Assembly: GCF_022414535.1 (NCBI RefSeq)
Contig: NZ_JADWYM010000029.1
Coordinates: 1-64,000 of the forward strand
Direction: 5' to 3'
DNA: 64,000 nt
Source of the DNA: Streptomyces sp. MUM 2J
Lineage (GTDB): Bacteria > Actinomycetota > Actinomycetes > Streptomycetales > Streptomycetaceae
Shown piece after piece: positions 59,709 to 64,000 of the stretch (position 1 is the stretch's first letter; each line of letters begins with the position of its first letter). The position numbers and the translations under genes are program-made. A model generated the notes under the pieces. The model was not told where the DNA came from. It did no database searches and saw only the letters and a list, made by a program, of their open reading frames with translations.

Positions 59709-61922
59709 TCAGCCGAGTCGGCCCGGGTCCTCCGCCGTGGCCGCCGGCAGGGCCGCCGCGGGGCGCTGCCAGCCGCGGGAGCCGCGCGCCAGCAACCAGG
59801 CCGTGGTCTCCTCGGGTGGCATCGCCGCCGCGACCAGCCAGCCCTGCACGGCGTCGCACCCGAGGTCGCGCAGCCGCTCCCAGGTCTCGTCGTCCTCGAC
59901 GCCCTCGGCGACGACGAGGAGTCCGAGGGAGTGGGCGAGGTCGACGGTGCAGCGGACGATCTCGGCGTCCTCGGTGTCGACGGCGAGACGGGCGACGAAG
60001 GAGCGGTCGATCTTGAGTTCGCTGACGGGCAGGCGGCGCAGGTGCACCAGGGACGAGTAGCCGGTGCCGAAGTCGTCGAGGGACATCTTCACGCCGTGGC
60101 CGGTGAGGCCGGCGAGGGTGTCGGCGGCGCGCTGCGGGTCCTCCAGGAGGACGTGCTCCGTGATCTCCAGCTGGAGCGCCCCGGCGGGCACCCCGTGGCG
60201 GGCCAGGCGGGCGGCGACGGAGCCGGCGAAGCCGGGGGTGTGGACGTCGCGGGGGGAGACGTTGACGGCGACCGGGACCAACAGGCCCTGGGAGCGCCAC
60301 GCGGCGACCTGGCCGAGCGCGGTCTCCAGCACGTACTCCGTCAGGTGGGGCATCAGGCCGGAGGACTCGGCGATGGCTATGAACTCGTCGGGCGGCACCT
60401 TGCCGCGCTCCGGGTGCACCCAGCGGACCAGTGCCTCCAGGCCGGCCACCTGTCCGTCGAAGCGGACCTTGGGCTGGTAGTGCAGCTGCACCTGGTGGGC
60501 GTCGAGGGCCCGGCGCAGATCGCCCAGGAGCCCCAGCCGGTCAGGGGTGTTGGAGTCGCGCTTGGACTCGTAGACCTCGACTCCGGTGCGGTCCCTCTTC
60601 GCCTGGTACATCGCCACGTCCGCGCGGCGCAGCATTCCCTCGGCGTCCAGGGCGTGGTCGGGGAAGACGGCCACTCCGGCGCTGGCCTCCAGCACCAGGG
60701 TGAGGCCGTCCAGGTCGAGGGGGGAGCTGAGGGCGGCGACCAGGTTGCGGGCGACGCGGGTCGCCGAGGTGGTGGAGTCGGCGACGGGGAGTAAGACGGC
60801 GAACTCGTCGCCGCCGAGGCGGGCGACCTCCGCCCCGCGCGGCAGGGCCAGGCGCAGTCGGTCGGCCGTCTGCAGCAGCAGCCGGTCGCCGGCGAGATGA
60901 CCGAGGGTGTCGTTGACCGAGCGGAACCGGTCCAGGTCGATCAGCATGAGGGCGGCGCGGGCGTCGATGCGTTCGGCGTCGTCCAGGGCCGTCCAGATCC
61001 GCTCCAGCAGCCACTGACGGTTGGGCAGCCCGGTCAGGGGGTCGCGCAGTTGTTCCTCCGCCCGGGCCCGGGCTATCCACAGGGTGGAGTCGAGGGCGAT
61101 GAGGGGGATGGAGAACAGCGGCAGAAGGATCGGCTCGGCCACGGCCACCACGCACACCAGGGGGGCGATGCCGAGCAGCGCGACCGCGACCAGGCCCTGC
61201 CGGACCAGGGCGGTGCGGGCGACGGTGGGCAGTCCGCCCGAGCGGGGGGCGTGCAGGTACCACAGCAGCGTGCGGGAGACGAGCAGGTAGGCCGCCGCGA
61301 CCAGCACCACCTCGGGGACGGTGTAGAGGGTCCAGGTGCCGGAGTCCCAGGGCTCCTCGACGGACGGGACGGCGCCGAAGGCGGCCAGCACCAGCGCCCC
61401 GGCGCCGATGCCGAGGATGTCCACCGCGCCGTGCAGCACGCCCTGGCGCCAGCGGTGCCTTCGGGCGATGCCGACCAGCACGACGACGGTGAGGCTGACC
61501 ATGCCGGCCGGCACCCAGCCGTAGAGCAGCAGCACCGCGAGGGTCAGGGCGGCGCCGGAGCCGGTCCCGCCCCACCAGCGGGCGCGGCCCAGCATGACGA
61601 GGTGGCCGACGATGATGCCGGTCAGCACGGCCAGCGACCAGCCGACCGCGCCGGACGGGAAGAGGGCGTGGTCGCCGGTGAAGGCCCGCAGGAAACCGGC
61701 GCCCAGTACGACGGCGGCGGAGGCGACGACCGTGGCGGGCAGCGCGGGCCACGGCAGGTGCCGTTCGGGCTCGGCGCCGGGCAGGCCGGCAGTGCGCACG
61801 GTGGCGGCGCGCCCCTGGGCGCCGCCGCGCTCCGATGCCCGTGTCGCCCGGTCACGCCATGCGCCCGCGATGCGGCCAAGGCGCAGTCGTGAGGCCGGGG
61901 CGACGCTCTCGGTCGGTTCCAT
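59709..61922 (-). CDS. rmdB: Membrane GGDEF-EAL c-di-GMP protein RmdB
   Basis: A 737-residue protein. About eight membrane helices (residues ~60-285) precede a GGDEF domain with ARLGGDEFAVL and an EAL domain with GLEALVRW, NVSPRD, EITEHV, DDFGTGYSSL, KIDRSFV and AEGVED, so both catalytic motifs are intact. In S. coelicolor the syntenic RmdB is a c-di-GMP phosphodiesterase that controls aerial mycelium development; assignment here is by position and domain plan. The start at ATG 61922 has GAGAGGG upstream. Unlike the GGDEF protein at 44202, it has no PAS domain and keeps a competent EAL domain. Confidence 0.9.
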   Translation of the reverse strand: MEPTESVAPASRLRLGRIAGAWRDRATRASERGGAQGRAATVRTAGLPGAEPERHLPWPALPATVVASAAVVLGAGFLRAFTGDHALFPSGAVGWSLAVLTGIIVGHLVMLGRARWWGGTGSGAALTLAVLLLYGWVPAGMVSLTVVVLVGIARRHRWRQGVLHGAVDILGIGAGALVLAAFGAVPSVEEPWDSGTWTLYTVPEVVLVAAAYLLVSRTLLWYLHAPRSGGLPTVARTALVRQGLVAVALLGIAPLVCVVAVAEPILLPLFSIPLIALDSTLWIARARAEEQLRDPLTGLPNRQWLLERIWTALDDAERIDARAALMLIDLDRFRSVNDTLGHLAGDRLLLQTADRLRLALPRGAEVARLGGDEFAVLLPVADSTTSATRVARNLVAALSSPLDLDGLTLVLEASAGVAVFPDHALDAEGMLRRADVAMYQAKRDRTGVEVYESKRDSNTPDRLGLLGDLRRALDAHQVQLHYQPKVRFDGQVAGLEALVRWVHPERGKVPPDEFIAIAESSGLMPHLTEYVLETALGQVAAWRSQGLLVPVAVNVSPRDVHTPGFAGSVAARLARHGVPAGALQLEITEHVLLEDPQRAADTLAGLTGHGVKMSLDDFGTGYSSLVHLRRLPVSELKIDRSFVARLAVDTEDAEIVRCTVDLAHSLGLLVVAEGVEDDETWERLRDLGCDAVQGWLVAAAMPPEETTAWLLARGSRGWQRPAAALPAATAEDPGRLG

Positions 61923-62192
61923 TCCCGTCCCTCTCACAGCCGGCGGTGCCCACGCCACGCGGCCCGATGCCCGACAACCATCAGCGGCTCCGCGCTGGGA
62001 AACCCTTTCCCCCGTCCGTCATGAGCCCGTCCGGAACAAGGGGATGCCCCGACCGCAGTTGGGCACGGCAGGTGCACACCTCAACAGTAGGCCGCAGAAG
62101 GCTTCCACGGGCACCGGTCGTCGACGGTTGCCCGTTTGCGCCCGGGCCACCCGTATGCATCTGATATGCGCCGATCAGGTGGTCTTCAACCG

Positions 62193-64000
62193 CTACTCCT
62201 CGGTCGGGAGTGCGACTTCGGCCGCAGCTTCGGGCCCCTGTTCCAGCAGGACCTCGAAGCCGTCCTCGTTCAGGACGGGAACCTTCGACTGCATCGCCTT
62301 GTCGTATTTCGATCCGGGGTTGTCACCCACAACGACGAACGAGGTCTTCTTCGAGACGGAACCGGTCACCTTCGCGCCGCGGGTCTGCAGGGCCTCCTTG
62401 GCGCCGTCCCGGGTGAAGTTCTCCAGGGTGCCGGTGACCACGACGGTGAGACCCTCCAGCGGGCGTGGCCCCTCGTCCTCGCCGGCGCTCTCCTCCTCCA
62501 TCCGCACGCCTGCCGCCCGCCACTTGCGCAGGATCTCCTGGTGCCACTCCTCGGCGAACCATTCCTTGAGCGAGGCGGCGATGATCGCGCCGACCCCCTC
62601 GGTGTTCGCCAACTCCTCCTCGGTCGCCTGCTCGATGCGGTCCACGGAGCGGAACTCGCGGGCCAGCGCCTCGGCGGCGACCGGTCCGACGTGCCGGATC
62701 GACAGACCGGTCAGGACCCGTGCGAGCGGGCGCCGTCTGGCCGCGGCGATGTTCTCCAGCATCGCAAGCGCGTTCTTCCGCGGTTCGCCCTGCTGGTTGG
62801 CGAAGACGGTGGCGACCTTCTCCTCGCCGGTCTTCGGGTCGCGTTTGGGCAGACCGCTGTCCTGGTCGAGGACGTAGGCCTTGATGGGCAGCAACTGCTC
62901 CACGGTGAGGTCGAACAGGTCGCCCTCGTCCACCAGCGGCGGCTCGGCGGGCTCCAGCGGGCGGGTGAGCGCCGCAGCGGCCACGTAGCCGAAGTGCTCG
63001 ATGTCCAGCGCCTTGCGGCCGGCGAGATAGAACAGACGCTCCCGCAACTGGGCGGGGCAGGTACGGGCGTTGGGGCAGCGCAGGTCGACGTCGCCCTCCT
63101 TCATCGGCCGCAGCGGCGTGCCGCACTCGGGACACTCGGCCGGCATCACGAACTCGCGCTCGGTGCCGTCTCGCAGATCGGCCACCGGGCCGAGAATCTC
63201 CGGGATGACGTCACCGGCCTTGCGCAGCACCACGGTGTCACCGATGAGGACGCCCTTGGCCTTGACCACGTCCTGGTTGTGCAGTGTGGCGAACTCGACC
63301 TCCGAGCCGGCCACCGTCACCGGCTCGACCTGCGCGTACGGCGTGACCCGGCCGGTCCGGCCCACGCCCACCCGGATGTTGACGAGCTTGGTGTTGACCT
63401 CCTCCGGGGCGTACTTGTACGCGGTCGCCCAGCGCGGGGCGCGGGAGGTGGAGCCGAGTCGTCCCTGGAGGGGGATCTCGTCCAGCTTGACGACGACTCC
63501 GTCGATCTCGTGCTCCACGGAGTGCCGGTTCTCGCCGTAGTACGCGATGAACTCCCGTACGCCGTCGAGGTCGTCGACCACCCGGTTGTGCCGGGAGGTG
63601 GGCAGGCCCCAGGTCCGCAGCAGGTCGTAGACCTGGGAGAGGCGCGTCGGGCCCTCGAAGCCCTCCAGGGCGCCGATGCCGTGGACGACCATGTGCAGCG
63701 GCAGGGTGGCCGTCACCCTCGGGTCCTTCTGGCGGAGCGAACCCGATGCGGAGTTGCGGGGGTTGGCGTAGGGCTTCTCACCGGCCGCGATCCGGCGGGC
63801 GTTCAACTCGGCGAAGGCCTCCATCGGGAAGTAGACCTCGCCGCGGATCTCCACCAGCCGCGGCACGTGATCGCCCGGGAGCCGGTGCGGGATCTCGGAG
63901 ATGGTCATGACGTTCGGCGTGATGTCCTCGCCGATGCGCCCGGTGCCGCGGGTGGCTGCCCGGGTCAGCCGCCCGTTCTCGTACGTCAGGTTCACCGCGA
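62193..64000 (-). CDS. ligA: NAD-dependent DNA ligase (5' end outside window)
   Basis: The C-terminal ~600 residues of an about 730-residue ligase that seals nicks in replication and repair using NAD. Visible: part of the nucleotidyltransferase domain (EIRGEVYFPMEAFAELN, HEIDGVVVKLDE), the OB fold (YKYAPEE...RVGVGRTGRVTPYAQVEPV), the zinc finger (CPECGTPL ... CPNARTCPAQ), helix-hairpin-helix motifs and the BRCT domain (LEGLTVVVTGTLENFTRDGAKEAL). The adenylated Lys motif lies beyond position 64000. An actinobacterial insert (KAYVLDQDSGLPKRDPKTGEE) is present before the HhH region. The frame continues to the window edge. Confidence 0.97.
   Translation of the reverse strand, partial: AVNLTYENGRLTRAATRGTGRIGEDITPNVMTISEIPHRLPGDHVPRLVEIRGEVYFPMEAFAELNARRIAAGEKPYANPRNSASGSLRQKDPRVTATLPLHMVVHGIGALEGFEGPTRLSQVYDLLRTWGLPTSRHNRVVDDLDGVREFIAYYGENRHSVEHEIDGVVVKLDEIPLQGRLGSTSRAPRWATAYKYAPEEVNTKLVNIRVGVGRTGRVTPYAQVEPVTVAGSEVEFATLHNQDVVKAKGVLIGDTVVLRKAGDVIPEILGPVADLRDGTEREFVMPAECPECGTPLRPMKEGDVDLRCPNARTCPAQLRERLFYLAGRKALDIEHFGYVAAAALTRPLEPAEPPLVDEGDLFDLTVEQLLPIKAYVLDQDSGLPKRDPKTGEEKVATVFANQQGEPRKNALAMLENIAAARRRPLARVLTGLSIRHVGPVAAEALAREFRSVDRIEQATEEELANTEGVGAIIAASLKEWFAEEWHQEILRKWRAAGVRMEEESAGEDEGPRPLEGLTVVVTGTLENFTRDGAKEALQTRGAKVTGSVSKKTSFVVVGDNPGSKYDKAMQSKVPVLNEDGFEVLLEQGPEAAAEVALPTEE

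Noticed and set aside
57562..60060. 832-codon plus-strand frame
   Set aside because: Antisense to gatA and gatC; shadow frame.

Overview
The window is a stretch of high-GC actinobacterial chromosome, almost certainly Streptomyces. The evidence is strong third-position G/C bias, frequent GTG and TTG starts, two GTPase 'conservons' in tandem, an AccB/AccE carboxylase pair, and a gene order that I recognise as matching the S. coelicolor SCO5494-SCO5548 region. There is no insertion sequence, integrase, prophage, CRISPR array or origin. This is core chromosome with a few accessory genes.

Layout from left to right. (1) 1-700: minus-strand cluster of four tRNA-Glu(CTC) and three tRNA-Gln(CTG), with a 205-bp Glu-Gln unit duplicated exactly. 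(2) 793-4409: HAD hydrolase, gltX overlapping a fumarylacetoacetase-fold gene, and a small conserved protein, all minus. (3) 5033-15769: two complete conservons, cvnA-B-C-D followed by cvnA-B-C-D, on the plus strand. Each encodes a membrane sensor with a histidine-kinase-like ATPase domain, a roadblock protein, a DUF742 protein and a small GTPase. (4) 16008-21522: accE/accB, a YceI protein, a Gly-rich membrane protein with a coupled small ORF, and a SLATT-like two-helix membrane protein. (5) 21619-23232: citramalate synthase cimA behind a leader terminator. (6) 23612-29504: a catabolic island with a TetR regulator, agmatine deiminase, an unusual urease (fused gamma-beta subunit plus alpha) and a divergent NCS1 permease. 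(7) 29509-31893: ilvE and leuB. (8) 31984-34170: small or single genes. (9) 34367-38319: proline catabolism (pruA, PRODH, PucR-type regulator). (10) 38631-44168: serA, then ilvB-ilvN-ilvC with an ILVL leader peptide and attenuator. (11) 44202-55551: GGDEF protein with a degenerate EAL domain, 2-hydroxyacid dehydrogenase, aldo-keto reductase, sugar-dehydrogenase lipoprotein, a LuxR pseudogene remnant, and MMPL/GNAT genes. (12) 55801-59364: gatC-gatA-(small protein)-gatB for Glu-tRNA(Gln) amidation. (13) 59709-61922: GGDEF-EAL protein rmdB. (14) 62193-64000: 3' part of ligA.

How the genes work together. cimA, leuB, ilvE, ilvB, ilvN and ilvC cover most of branched-chain amino acid synthesis, and serA adds serine. 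Two of these transcription units carry leader terminators, consistent with attenuation. gltX, the tRNA-Glu/tRNA-Gln genes and gatCAB form the complete indirect route to Gln-tRNA(Gln): the non-discriminating GltX charges both tRNAs and GatCAB amidates the Glu on tRNA-Gln. Signalling is prominent, with two G-protein conservons and two c-di-GMP proteins. The points most worth a second look are near-perfect nucleotide identity between the two cvnD genes while the rest of the two operons has diverged (gene conversion), and a urease-like pair that keeps every metal ligand but has lost the mobile-flap cysteine, sits with agmatine deiminase and a permease, and has no urease accessory genes nearby.
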